A stretch of 64,000 nucleotides of DNA from RUG12461 sp045661345. Its GTDB lineage: Bacteria > Bacillota > Clostridia > Lachnospirales > Lachnospiraceae. The stretch covers positions 62,001 to 126,000 of the forward strand of contig JAZRFM010000027.1 in assembly GCA_045661345.1 (NCBI GenBank). The letters are read 5' to 3'. A program made the translations under genes and the position numbers. Under the pieces are notes generated by a model. That model was given only the letters and a program-made list of their open reading frames with translations. It was not told the origin of the DNA and made no database searches. Numbering within the stretch: the first letter of the stretch is position 1; each line of letters opens with the position of its first letter. Below are positions 52,273-61,015 of this stretch, piece by piece.

Positions 52273-53442
52273 TTAAAATTGCCGTGTTGCAACGACTGCG
52301 CCGTTTTTCAGGAAAACACGGGGAACCCGTTTTCCAATGTCGCAGGCCAGTTCATAGTTGATCCGTCCGGATTTTTGGGCAAGCTCCTCCATCGTAATCC
52401 GCTCATCTCCCTGAGAGCCCAGAAGCCGCACCTCCTCTCCGGGTCCTACGCCGTCGATCTCTGTGACATCCACCATAAACTGATCCATACAGACTCTGCC
52501 GCAGATAGGCACACGCTGTCCTTTGATCAGGACTTCTCCGCAGTTGGAGAGGCTTCTGGGATAGCCGTCCGCATATCCCACGGGGACGGTTGCGATGATC
52601 TTTGTCCCATGTACGGTATAGGTGCCGCCGTAGCTGATGGTCCGGCCTTCTGTCAGGGTTTTGACGTGGGAAACATGACTGGTCAGTGCCATGACCGGGG
52701 ACAGGGGCAGACGCCCGGGATCCACCTCCTCGGAAGGAAGGAGCCCGTACAGGGTGATGCCGGCCCGTACTGCGTCCATGGCATATTCGGGAAGCTCCAT
52801 GATGGTGGCACTGTTGGCGCAATGCCTGATGCCCGGGTGGATGCCTTCGTCAGAAAGGTGCCGGAGCATCTCCTGAAAAAGCGTATATTGCTGAACCGTC
52901 GAAGACTTATCCCTTTCGTCCGCCTTGGCAAAATGCGTAAAAACGCCCTCCAGGGAAAGACCCGGCAGGGATGCGATCCGCAGGGCTTCCTTTGCGTCCT
53001 CCTTTGCAGCCTGCAGGCCGATTCTGCTCATGCCGGTATCGACGGCCAGCTGAAATGGAATGGTCTTCTGATGTTTTTTTGCCGCGGCGGAAAGCCCCAT
53101 GGCAGATTCCATGGAAAAAATCGTCGGGGTCAGATCGTACCTGGCAATCATGTCGTGGCTGTCCGGGAAGGTATATCCGAGGATCAGAATGGATTTTCGG
53201 ATGCCTGCTTCCCGCAGGGCCACCCCCTCTTCCGCCGTTGCCACACAAAATCCGAGAAGATAGGGAATCTCCTCAATCTCCCGTGAGATCTCCACTGCGC
53301 CGTGCCCGTAAGCTTCCGCTTTGATCACGGCATACATACCGGTTCCTTCCGGAAGATTGTTTTTCATGTTTTCCAGATTCAGACGAATCGCGTCCAGATT
53401 GATTTCCGCACGGATCCTTTGAAAACAGTCTATCGTCGGCAT
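52273..53442 (-). CDS. alr: Alanine racemase
   Basis: 389 residues. Makes D-alanine for peptidoglycan. The PLP lysine is Lys41 in AVIKAEAYGHG (the family more often has ADAYGHG). ISYGGTYTV carries the catalytic Tyr region, and VCMDQFMVDVT is present. ATG 53442 with AAAGGAG 11 nt upstream is preferred; a GTG at 53472 is poorer. It overlaps the end of nnr by 13 nt. Confidence 0.93.
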   Translation of the reverse strand: MPTIDCFQRIRAEINLDAIRLNLENMKNNLPEGTGMYAVIKAEAYGHGAVEISREIEEIPYLLGFCVATAEEGVALREAGIRKSILILGYTFPDSHDMIARYDLTPTIFSMESAMGLSAAAKKHQKTIPFQLAVDTGMSRIGLQAAKEDAKEALRIASLPGLSLEGVFTHFAKADERDKSSTVQQYTLFQEMLRHLSDEGIHPGIRHCANSATIMELPEYAMDAVRAGITLYGLLPSEEVDPGRLPLSPVMALTSHVSHVKTLTEGRTISYGGTYTVHGTKIIATVPVGYADGYPRSLSNCGEVLIKGQRVPICGRVCMDQFMVDVTEIDGVGPGEEVRLLGSQGDERITMEELAQKSGRINYELACDIGKRVPRVFLKNGAVVATRQF

Positions 53443-54944
53443 TTTGCTTTTTGCTCCTTTACGATCTTCCACACCTCCGGCAGCATGGATATCAGGTCTC
53501 TTGCCAGCATGGAGGCCGGCTCCTTTTTCTTAGATGCAAGGTCTCCCGCCATGCCATGCATGTAGACCGCAAATGCGGCGGCATTTTCAGCATCCGCCCC
53601 CTGGGAAAGGAGGCCGGCGATCATACCGGACAGGACATCTCCGCTGCCGCCGGTAGCCATGCCGTTATTTCCGGTCAGGTTGAGATAGAGCCTGCCGAAG
53701 GGAATCACCGTAACGGTTCTGCTGTCCTTTAACGTGAGGATCACGTTGTATTCGTTTGCGAATTCCTCCGCGATTCTGAGGCGCTCCTCTTTCAGATACA
53801 TGGGGGGATCCCCGGTCAATCGCGACATCTCTCCCATATGCGGAGTCAAAACGATATCTGTATGGGGACCTTTCAGAATCTCCGGTTCCTTAGCCAGCAG
53901 ATTGATACCGTCCGCATCAATCACAAGGGGAACAGAAACACTGTGTAAGGTGGTTCTGAGGATTTTTTCCGCTGTTGGACTTACGGAAAGGCCTGGGCCG
54001 ATCAGGCAGACATCTGCCCAATGGATCGCTTCGATCAGCAGTTTTTCATCAAATTTGTCGCTCCGGTAGGTGGTAAGCAGCGCTTCCGGGATCAGCGCCG
54101 TAAGTGCAGCCCTGTTCTCCTCTGCCGTAAATATTCTGACGAGACCGGCGCCCATACGATAAGCCGCCTCCGCAGAGAATGCCGCAGCACCGCACATAGA
54201 CGGAGAGCCGGCGATCACAAGCACCTTGCCGTAATCCCCCTTATGCGTATCGGCTCTTCGATCAGGAAGAGAGGAAAGATCCTCTTTTGTCAGCGTGCAT
54301 ACCCGGGGGAATCGGTTCAAAAAGGAATGCTCCGTAATCCCGATATCGCCACATACCGTTTCGCCGCACCAGGAGGCACCGGGGAAGAGAACCTGTCCCA
54401 GCTTCCTGTAAGCAAATGTCACGGTCAGATGCGCGCGAAATGCACACCCCAGCAGTCTCCCGTGATCCGAGGAAATACCGGTGGGAATATCCACCGCCAC
54501 ACGGTATGCCGCCCATTGATTGACGGTGTCAAGCACCTCCGCCACCGGAGGCCCCACCTCTCTCGACAACCCCGTGCCGAAAATCGCATCGATCACGACG
54601 TCAATTCCTTGATCCGGCAATGCAGACAGCTCTTTGATGTGATATTTTCTGCAGATCTCTCTTTCCCGGCTGCAAAGGCTGTCCTTCGCAGGCTCCGCCA
54701 ATGCATACAGGCAGACATCATATCCCTGTAAAAAAAGAAGGCGCGCTGTGGCATATCCATCGCCGCCGTTATTGCCTCCTCCGCACAGGACGAGAATTGC
54801 CGCATCCTTTTTGCACCGCCTGATAATCTCTGACACAACAGCTTCTGCTGCACGTTCCATCAATACAACGGCAGGCATTTGGAATTCCTTTTGCGTCTGC
54901 TCGTCACAGGCTTTCATTTCTTTCGCATTTACCAGATATTCCAT
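53430..54944 (-). CDS. nnr: Bifunctional NAD(P)HX epimerase/dehydratase
   Basis: 504 residues. N-terminal epimerase (YjeF_N, about 1-210, LCGGGNNGGDGYATARLL) fused to the C-terminal ADP-dependent dehydratase (about 225-500, VIAGSPSMCGAAAFSAEAAYRMGAG, NNGMATGGSGDVLSGMI). Repairs hydrated NADH and NADPH. Placed before alr as in many Firmicutes. Confidence 0.94.
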   Translation of the reverse strand: MEYLVNAKEMKACDEQTQKEFQMPAVVLMERAAEAVVSEIIRRCKKDAAILVLCGGGNNGGDGYATARLLFLQGYDVCLYALAEPAKDSLCSREREICRKYHIKELSALPDQGIDVVIDAIFGTGLSREVGPPVAEVLDTVNQWAAYRVAVDIPTGISSDHGRLLGCAFRAHLTVTFAYRKLGQVLFPGASWCGETVCGDIGITEHSFLNRFPRVCTLTKEDLSSLPDRRADTHKGDYGKVLVIAGSPSMCGAAAFSAEAAYRMGAGLVRIFTAEENRAALTALIPEALLTTYRSDKFDEKLLIEAIHWADVCLIGPGLSVSPTAEKILRTTLHSVSVPLVIDADGINLLAKEPEILKGPHTDIVLTPHMGEMSRLTGDPPMYLKEERLRIAEEFANEYNVILTLKDSRTVTVIPFGRLYLNLTGNNGMATGGSGDVLSGMIAGLLSQGADAENAAAFAVYMHGMAGDLASKKKEPASMLARDLISMLPEVWKIVKEQKAKCRR

Positions 54945-54946
54945 GA

Positions 54947-55597
54947 TCAGGATGTTTCCTTTTTCTGCTCTTCTTTTTCCTCTTTTTTATCGTCGTGAAA
55001 GCTCAGGTTGATATCCAGATTCTGCAGGTCAAACAGGTTCGTTGCCTGGGGGCCGAATACATCATGCATATAAGAATACATCTGTCTGGTATTGATCTCA
55101 CGGTTTTGCTTTTTTACGATATTGACCTTTAAATCGTGGCGCACCTGCTTGATCCAGGCAGAGATCTCGCTGATCTGCTCCGTGTTTTTCCGGAAATTGT
55201 CGTAGCAGTAATCCGCAGTCATGACCATAAGCTCTTCGTTCGTTTCACGAATCTGCCGCGGAATTTCCAGCAGCTCATCCTCCAGCTCGGCCATTTTGGC
55301 GTTTGCCTCATCAATCAACCGTTTCTTTTCTTCCACGTCCAGCGTGCGTTCTTCGCTGCTGTCATCCATACCGGCCACAATTCCGTCCATGAGGTTTTGC
55401 TTTACTTTTTTATAGTCTTTGAGGTCCTGTTTGAGACGGGCCTCTTTTTGCAGCAGCTCATTCAGCTCCTTTTCTTTTGTCTCCACCTCTTCCGGCTTCC
55501 CGTTGACCAGAAAAAGCTGATGCCACTTCTGATCCAGAATCAGAATCGGTATCTTTGCCGCTTTGATCAGTTGACTGAAATCCTTCTTCTCATCCAT
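54947..55597 (-). CDS. Coiled-coil protein of unknown function
   Basis: 216 residues, highly charged and soluble. A helical N-terminal part with ILILDQKWHQLF, a long coiled coil (about 35-130, ETKEKELNELLQKEARLKQDLKD), a more ordered middle with ADYCYDNFRKNTEQISEISAWIKQVRHDLK, and a Lys/Glu tail. No enzyme motif is visible. It stands 2 nt after nnr... in the reverse order rex, this gene, nnr, alr, and is probably cotranscribed with them. I do not recognise a named family. Confidence 0.7.
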   Translation of the reverse strand: MDEKKDFSQLIKAAKIPILILDQKWHQLFLVNGKPEEVETKEKELNELLQKEARLKQDLKDYKKVKQNLMDGIVAGMDDSSEERTLDVEEKKRLIDEANAKMAELEDELLEIPRQIRETNEELMVMTADYCYDNFRKNTEQISEISAWIKQVRHDLKVNIVKKQNREINTRQMYSYMHDVFGPQATNLFDLQNLDINLSFHDDKKEEKEEQKKETS

Positions 55598-55606
55598 CTT
55601 GGTTAT

Positions 55607-56230
55607 TTACTCACTCTGTAAAATACGATAGGAAAGCTGCATCAGGCTGTCGGATAGATGCACGTTTTCCACCACCATATCCGCCACTGCCAGATCAACA
55701 TGTGCAAAATTCCAGATTGCCCGGATCCCATTGGCTTTCAAGGTCGTCAGGATCGTATCCACCGCACCTTTTGGCATGGTGAGCGCGGCGATTTCGACCT
55801 GGTGTGTCTCCAGAAAATCCGGAAGGGATGAAATAGGGAGAACCGGAATGTCACGAACCATGGTTCCCACGATATTCGGATCAATATCAAAAAGCCCGAT
55901 GATTAAAAAACCGAGCTTTTCAAATTTCACATAGTTTGCAATTGCCTGTCCGAGATGCCCTGCGCCGATCACGATCATCGGATGACGGTAGGTCAGACCG
56001 AGGATTTTGGCAATCTCCTCGTACAGGAAGTTGACATTGTAGCCATATCCCTGCTGACCGAAGCCGCCAAAATTGTTGAGATCCTGTCTGATCTGGGATG
56101 CGGTCACATGCATCCTCTCGGATAAATCCTTTGAGGAGATACGTTCCACCCCTTCCTCCAGCAGCTCGCCGAGATGCCGGAAATAGCGGGGGAGTCTTTG
56201 GATGACGGCTTTCGAAATCTCCTTGCCCAT
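55607..56230 (-). CDS. rex: Redox-sensing repressor Rex
   Basis: 207 residues. An N-terminal winged helix (about 1-80, ISSKDLSERMHVTASQIRQDLNNFGGFG) and a Rossmann domain with VIGAGHLGQAIANY. Rex senses NADH/NAD+ and represses fermentation genes. GGAGG with 7-nt spacing selects ATG 56230; the frame runs back to 56260. No Rex operator was found by eye in this window. Confidence 0.93.
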   Translation of the reverse strand: MGKEISKAVIQRLPRYFRHLGELLEEGVERISSKDLSERMHVTASQIRQDLNNFGGFGQQGYGYNVNFLYEEIAKILGLTYRHPMIVIGAGHLGQAIANYVKFEKLGFLIIGLFDIDPNIVGTMVRDIPVLPISSLPDFLETHQVEIAALTMPKGAVDTILTTLKANGIRAIWNFAHVDLAVADMVVENVHLSDSLMQLSYRILQSE

Positions 56231-56274
56231 CGTCATTCCTCCATTGTACAAGCTTTCCACGAATTGATTCGTTC

Positions 56275-57486
56275 TCAGGAAAGGATCGACTCCAGCCGAT
56301 TGCGGATGGCCTTGATAAAGTCTTCGCTGTTCAGTACTTCCGGATTCAGCAATTCGGTGATCAGCGCCAGATCCTTCGTCATTTTTCCTGATTCAATCGT
56401 ATCGAGAGATGCTTTTTCCAGAGCATCCGCATAGCGGCAAAGCGCAGGCAGATGGTCCAGTTCTCCGCGCTTCCGGAGTGCGCCGCTCCATGCGAAAATG
56501 GTCGCCACTGAATTCGTGGAGGTCTCCTCTCCTTTGAGGTACTTGTAATAATGACGCTGTACGGTGCCATGGGCTGCTTCGTATTCAAAGAAGCCCTGCG
56601 GAGAAACCAGAACGGAGGTCATCATGGCAAGAGAACCGCAGGCGGAACTGATCATATCACTCATGACGTCACCGTCATAGTTCTTGCAGGCCCAGATAAA
56701 CCCGCCCCTGGATTTCATGACCCGGGCCACGGCATCATCGATTAATGTATAGAAATAGGTGATCCCTGCGTTTTCAAACTGCTCTTTGTATTCTTTCTCA
56801 TAAATCTCTGCAAAAATGTCCTTAAAGGTATGGTCATATTGCTTGCTGATGGTATCCTTTGTGGCAAACCAAAGCTCTTCTTTCCGGTCAAGGGCATATG
56901 CAAAGCAGCTTCTGGCAAAGCTTTCAATGGAGCCGCAAAGGTTATGCTGCCCCTGGAGAACTCCCGGACCCTTGAATTCATGGATCAGCTCACGCCGCTC
57001 GGTCCCGTCGGCCGATGTAAAAACAAGCTCCGCCTTTCCGGGCCCGTCCACCTTCATCTCTGTGGATTTGTAGACATCCCCGTATGCATGACGGGCGATG
57101 GTAATGGGCTTTTCCCAGTTCCGGACACAGGGATCGATCCCCTTGACCTTGATCGGCGTACGGAAAACCGTTCCGTCCAGGATCGCACGAATAGTACCGT
57201 TCGGGCTCTTCCACATCTCCTTCAGATCATACTCGGTCATACGTGCCGCATTTGGCGTAATGGTCGCACATTTCACGGCAACCCCGTATTTTTTGGTTGC
57301 CTCCGCAGAGTCGATGGTCACCTGATCATTCGTCTCATTACGGTGTTTTAAGCCAAGATCATAATACTCCGTCTTGAGATCCACAAAAGGGTTGATCAAT
57401 TCCTCCTTGATGATCTGCCAGAGAATTCGTGTCATTTCGTCGCCGTCCATTTCGACAAGCGGTGTTTGCATTTGGATTTTTTCCAT
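56275..57486 (-). CDS. icd: NADP-dependent isocitrate dehydrogenase
   Basis: 403 residues of the homodimeric, eukaryote-like class. Start VEMDGDEMTRILWQIIKEELI; the metal/substrate segment YDGDVMSDMISSACGSLAMMTS and EAAHGTVQRHYYKY follow. Oxidises isocitrate to 2-oxoglutarate, supplying glutamate. No citrate synthase or aconitase is beside it. Confidence 0.95.
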   Translation of the reverse strand: MEKIQMQTPLVEMDGDEMTRILWQIIKEELINPFVDLKTEYYDLGLKHRNETNDQVTIDSAEATKKYGVAVKCATITPNAARMTEYDLKEMWKSPNGTIRAILDGTVFRTPIKVKGIDPCVRNWEKPITIARHAYGDVYKSTEMKVDGPGKAELVFTSADGTERRELIHEFKGPGVLQGQHNLCGSIESFARSCFAYALDRKEELWFATKDTISKQYDHTFKDIFAEIYEKEYKEQFENAGITYFYTLIDDAVARVMKSRGGFIWACKNYDGDVMSDMISSACGSLAMMTSVLVSPQGFFEYEAAHGTVQRHYYKYLKGEETSTNSVATIFAWSGALRKRGELDHLPALCRYADALEKASLDTIESGKMTKDLALITELLNPEVLNSEDFIKAIRNRLESILS

Positions 57487-57532
57487 GGATCGTCTCCTTT
57501 TTTTGGGGGGGTATCAAGTGACCTCGCCAGGC

Positions 57533-59935
57533 CTATTTCACAACGAAATTCAGGATTTTGCCGGGGACATAGATTTCTTTCACCAGCGTCCTGCCCTCCA
57601 GGTATTTCTGCACGGCGGGTTCTTCCTTCGCCAGCGATAAAGCGGTATCCTTGTCACAGTCGGCAGGAAGGCTTACGGTGGCGCGTACTTTTCCGTTTAC
57701 CTGCACACCGATTTCGATGGTCGCGTCCTTGGTCTTTGCCTCGTCATAGACCGGCCAGGAAGCCGTTGCCAGAAAGCCCGTTTCCCCGAGCAGCTCGTGA
57801 ATCTCTTCACAAAGATGAGGCGCAAAGGGGGACAACAGCTTGATATAAACGAGAAGATCATAACGCGTGATGGCGCCGGCCTTGGTAAAGTCATTGATGA
57901 GCGTCATCAGCGCCGCAATCGCGGTGTTGAATTTCATGTTTTCAATGTCTTCCGTCACTTTTTTGATGGTCTTGTGGAGCTTGGTTTCCAGCGGTGGATC
58001 TTCCTCTGTCAGGGTAGCAATCTCAGGCAGGGATGCCACGCGTTCCAGAAACCGTTTGCAGCCCTTTACCGCATCATCATTCCACGGAGCAGCCGCCTGA
58101 TAATCCCCCATAAAGAGGACATAGGTACGCAGAGTATCCGCCCCGTACTCTTCCACGATGTCGAGGGGATCTACCACATTCCCCTTGCTTTTGCTCATTT
58201 TTTCACCGTCAGAGCCGAGAATCAGCCCCTGATAGGAGCGTTTTGCATAAGGCTCGGGGGTATTCACCTCTCCGATGTCATAGAGGAAATGATGCCAGAA
58301 ACGGGAATACAGGAGGTGTCTTGTCACATGCTCCATGCCGCCGTTATACCAGTCCACGGGCATCCAGTATTTGATCTTTTCAGGATCTGCAAACGCCTTG
58401 TCATTGTGCGGATCCACAAACCTCAGAAAATACCAGGAGGATCCGGCCCATTGCGGCATCGTATCCGTCTCTCTCTTTGCAGGCCTGCCGCATTTCGGAC
58501 AGGTGCAGTTGACAAAGGAATCGATCTTGGCCAACGGGGACTGACCGTCCGTACCGGGTTCAAAGTTTTCCACTTCGGGAAGCTGCAGGGGCAGCTCTTC
58601 ATAGGGGACACCCACCGTACCGCAGGTTTCGCAATGAATGAGCGGAATCGGTTCTCCCCAGTAACGCTGACGGTTAAATGCCCAGTCTTTCATTTTGTAC
58701 TGGATTCCTTTATGGCCGAGACCTTCCTTTTCAAGATACGTAAGCATGGCGGCAATGGAATCCTTTTTATTGTCATACACATTCAGAAAATCTGAATTGA
58801 TCATGCTGCCGTCGCCGGTATAGGCTTCTTTGGAAATGTCTCCGCCTTCGATGACCTGAACGATATCCACGCCGAATTTCTTTGCGAATTCATAGTCCCG
58901 CTGGTCATGGGCGGGAACGGCCATAATGGCGCCCGTCCCGTATCCCATCATGACATAGTCCGCGATAAAGATGGGAATCTCTTTCTTGTTGACCGGATTC
59001 ACGGCGCTAAGACCTGAAAGCCTGATGCCGGTTTTGTCTTTCACAAGCTGTGTACGCTCAAATTCTGTTTTTCTGGCACATTCCGCACGGTACTGCTCTA
59101 CCGCGTCCCAGTTTGCGATACGGTCCTGATAGCGGTCAAGAAGCGGATGCTCCGGTGCCATCACCATAAAGGTCACCCCAAACAGCGTATCGCAACGGGT
59201 CGTATAGATGGTGAGCTTTTCATCGATGCCGGAGATGGAAAAATCCACAAAGGCACCGGTGGATTTTCCGATCCAGCTTACCTCCTGCTGCTTGATGCTT
59301 TCCGGATAGTCCACATCCGAAAGCCCGTCCAGCAGCTTATCCGCATATTCCGTGATTTTCAGATACCAGACATCCTTGGAAAGCTGTATGACATCGGAAT
59401 GGCAGACATCGCATTTTCCGCCCTGGGAATCCTCGTTACTGAGAACCACCTTGCAGTGCGGACAATAATTAACCAGTGTTTTGGCACGAAAAACAAGACC
59501 CTTTTCAAATAGCTTCAGAAAGATCCACTGGGTCCACTTATAATAGTCCGGCAGTGAAGTGCTGATCTCCCGGCTCCAGTCAAAGGAAAATCCCACGGCC
59601 TTCATCTGATTCTTGAACTTCTCCACATTCTTCACGGTGATGTCGTGGGGATGCGTGTTTGTTTTGATCGCGTAATTCTCCGCCGGCAGTCCAAAAGAAT
59701 CAAATCCGATGGGAAATAATACATTGTATCCCTGCATGCGGCGTTTCCGTGAGATGACCTCCATGCTGGAATAGGCCTTGATGTGGCCGACATGCATACC
59801 GGCACCGGAGGGATAGGGGAATTCCACCAGACCGTAAAACTTCGGCTTTTCGGAAATGTCCTTGGCTTCAAAGACCTTCGCCTCGTCCCATTTCTGTTGC
59901 CATTTTTGCTCAATTTTCTTGTAATTGTAACGCAT
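57533..59935 (-). CDS. leuS: Leucyl-tRNA synthetase
   Basis: 800 residues. HIGH motif in PYPSGAGMHVGHIKAYS (about 38-54), CP1 editing domain in the middle (TRCDTLFGVTFMVMAPEHPL), KMSKS in GEKMSKSKGN (about 578), C-terminal anticodon-binding part. Only 43 bp separate it from the upstream gene, too short for a T-box leader. Confidence 0.97.
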   Translation of the reverse strand: MRYNYKKIEQKWQQKWDEAKVFEAKDISEKPKFYGLVEFPYPSGAGMHVGHIKAYSSMEVISRKRRMQGYNVLFPIGFDSFGLPAENYAIKTNTHPHDITVKNVEKFKNQMKAVGFSFDWSREISTSLPDYYKWTQWIFLKLFEKGLVFRAKTLVNYCPHCKVVLSNEDSQGGKCDVCHSDVIQLSKDVWYLKITEYADKLLDGLSDVDYPESIKQQEVSWIGKSTGAFVDFSISGIDEKLTIYTTRCDTLFGVTFMVMAPEHPLLDRYQDRIANWDAVEQYRAECARKTEFERTQLVKDKTGIRLSGLSAVNPVNKKEIPIFIADYVMMGYGTGAIMAVPAHDQRDYEFAKKFGVDIVQVIEGGDISKEAYTGDGSMINSDFLNVYDNKKDSIAAMLTYLEKEGLGHKGIQYKMKDWAFNRQRYWGEPIPLIHCETCGTVGVPYEELPLQLPEVENFEPGTDGQSPLAKIDSFVNCTCPKCGRPAKRETDTMPQWAGSSWYFLRFVDPHNDKAFADPEKIKYWMPVDWYNGGMEHVTRHLLYSRFWHHFLYDIGEVNTPEPYAKRSYQGLILGSDGEKMSKSKGNVVDPLDIVEEYGADTLRTYVLFMGDYQAAAPWNDDAVKGCKRFLERVASLPEIATLTEEDPPLETKLHKTIKKVTEDIENMKFNTAIAALMTLINDFTKAGAITRYDLLVYIKLLSPFAPHLCEEIHELLGETGFLATASWPVYDEAKTKDATIEIGVQVNGKVRATVSLPADCDKDTALSLAKEEPAVQKYLEGRTLVKEIYVPGKILNFVVK

Positions 59936-59978
59936 AACCTACACTCTCCTCTTTACACTTTCTATAGCATACAACAAA

Positions 59979-61007
59979 TCAGTCTATACAATCAAGGTCA
60001 ATTACTAACACTTTGTCAATGGGGGCTGTTGTCCTGCCGAGCCCGTCATTCCCTTCGTAATACTTGTAACCCGCCGACTCAAACAGCACCAGCAGGTGAT
60101 CCTGATCAATGACAAGCTCCTCACTGCATGGAGGGAGCTCCACAGACAAAGCCGGATCCGCGGCGGGATGATGGAGTTCTGCCAGGGAGGGGTAAAGATT
60201 CAGCTGCGAGGAGTTCCTGCGCCCGTAGGAAATGCTTAAAAAGACGGTTCCGTCCTCATCAACAGCGACACCCTGCACCTTCGTGGGGATGGTATAGGTG
60301 TTTTCGGGAATCAGGGCTTCTCCGTCAAACCGGTAGCTGACCATCTGGGACCGCAGCAAAAGCGAGGTGGTTGCCACCAGAATATGACCGTTATAGCAGG
60401 TGATACAGGAGGGGGTGTTTTGCACTGGATAAGCCTCGATGGAATCTGAGATGTCAATCAGCTGTCCGGACGCGTTTTTTCCGACAGCATGGATATAGAG
60501 ATAGGGAATTCGCTGCAGGGTATTGTCATCGGAATGACAGATCCAGACGTTTTCCCCGTCAAATGCGATCCCGCCGAGATGAGAAGTGTTTTTCAGCCCG
60601 AGCGTGGAAAGATACGCGCCCGTTTCCCGGTCAAAAAGGAACAGACAGCCGCAAGCCCCTTCCTCATCGCTGTAGGCCGTCACGAGAAGATAGTCTCCCG
60701 CGATACAGATTCCCTGCGGATAGAGGGAAAGACTGCTCGTCCGAAGGTCATGAAAATCCGCATCCCGGGTGTCCGGAAGCCCCGGAATTGTGAGTTCCTC
60801 CCAAAAGGAATAGGAAAGATCCTCCAGCGTGATCCGTTTATCTCCCGGAAAACGTTTGGACCAGTAATCATAGTCTTTCGTCGTTTCGGCCGCATTCAGT
60901 TCCGGTATTTTTGCGGACACGTGAAAAGCCGGCGGTGCGGCTTCCACCGGAAGGATACCAAAAAAAGTCATCCATACAGTTAGAATCGCAGCCACCGGCT
61001 TTTTCAT
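59979..61007 (-). CDS. Secreted beta-propeller-like protein
   Basis: 342 residues. Signal peptide cleaved near VEAAPPA (about 20-25). The rest is strand-rich with repeated blade-like pieces (GICIAGDYLLVTAYS, GCLFLFDRETGAYLSTLG, GGIAFDGENVWICHSDDNTLQRI, VQGVAVDEDGTVFLSISYG), as in YncE/SMP-30-type propellers. Extracellular; function unknown. It lies 8 nt after the EF-G-like gene. Confidence 0.75.
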   Translation of the reverse strand: MKKPVAAILTVWMTFFGILPVEAAPPAFHVSAKIPELNAAETTKDYDYWSKRFPGDKRITLEDLSYSFWEELTIPGLPDTRDADFHDLRTSSLSLYPQGICIAGDYLLVTAYSDEEGACGCLFLFDRETGAYLSTLGLKNTSHLGGIAFDGENVWICHSDDNTLQRIPYLYIHAVGKNASGQLIDISDSIEAYPVQNTPSCITCYNGHILVATTSLLLRSQMVSYRFDGEALIPENTYTIPTKVQGVAVDEDGTVFLSISYGRRNSSQLNLYPSLAELHHPAADPALSVELPPCSEELVIDQDHLLVLFESAGYKYYEGNDGLGRTTAPIDKVLVIDLDCID

Positions 61008-61015
61008 GAACGATG

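Noticed and set aside
57498..57511. T7-G7 homopolymer upstream of icd as a phase-variation tract
   Set aside because: It is in the untranslated leader of a housekeeping gene, short, and not at a promoter spacer I can identify.
59936..59978. T-box leader for leuS
   Set aside because: The gap is only 43 bp, with no room for a specifier stem and terminator/antiterminator.
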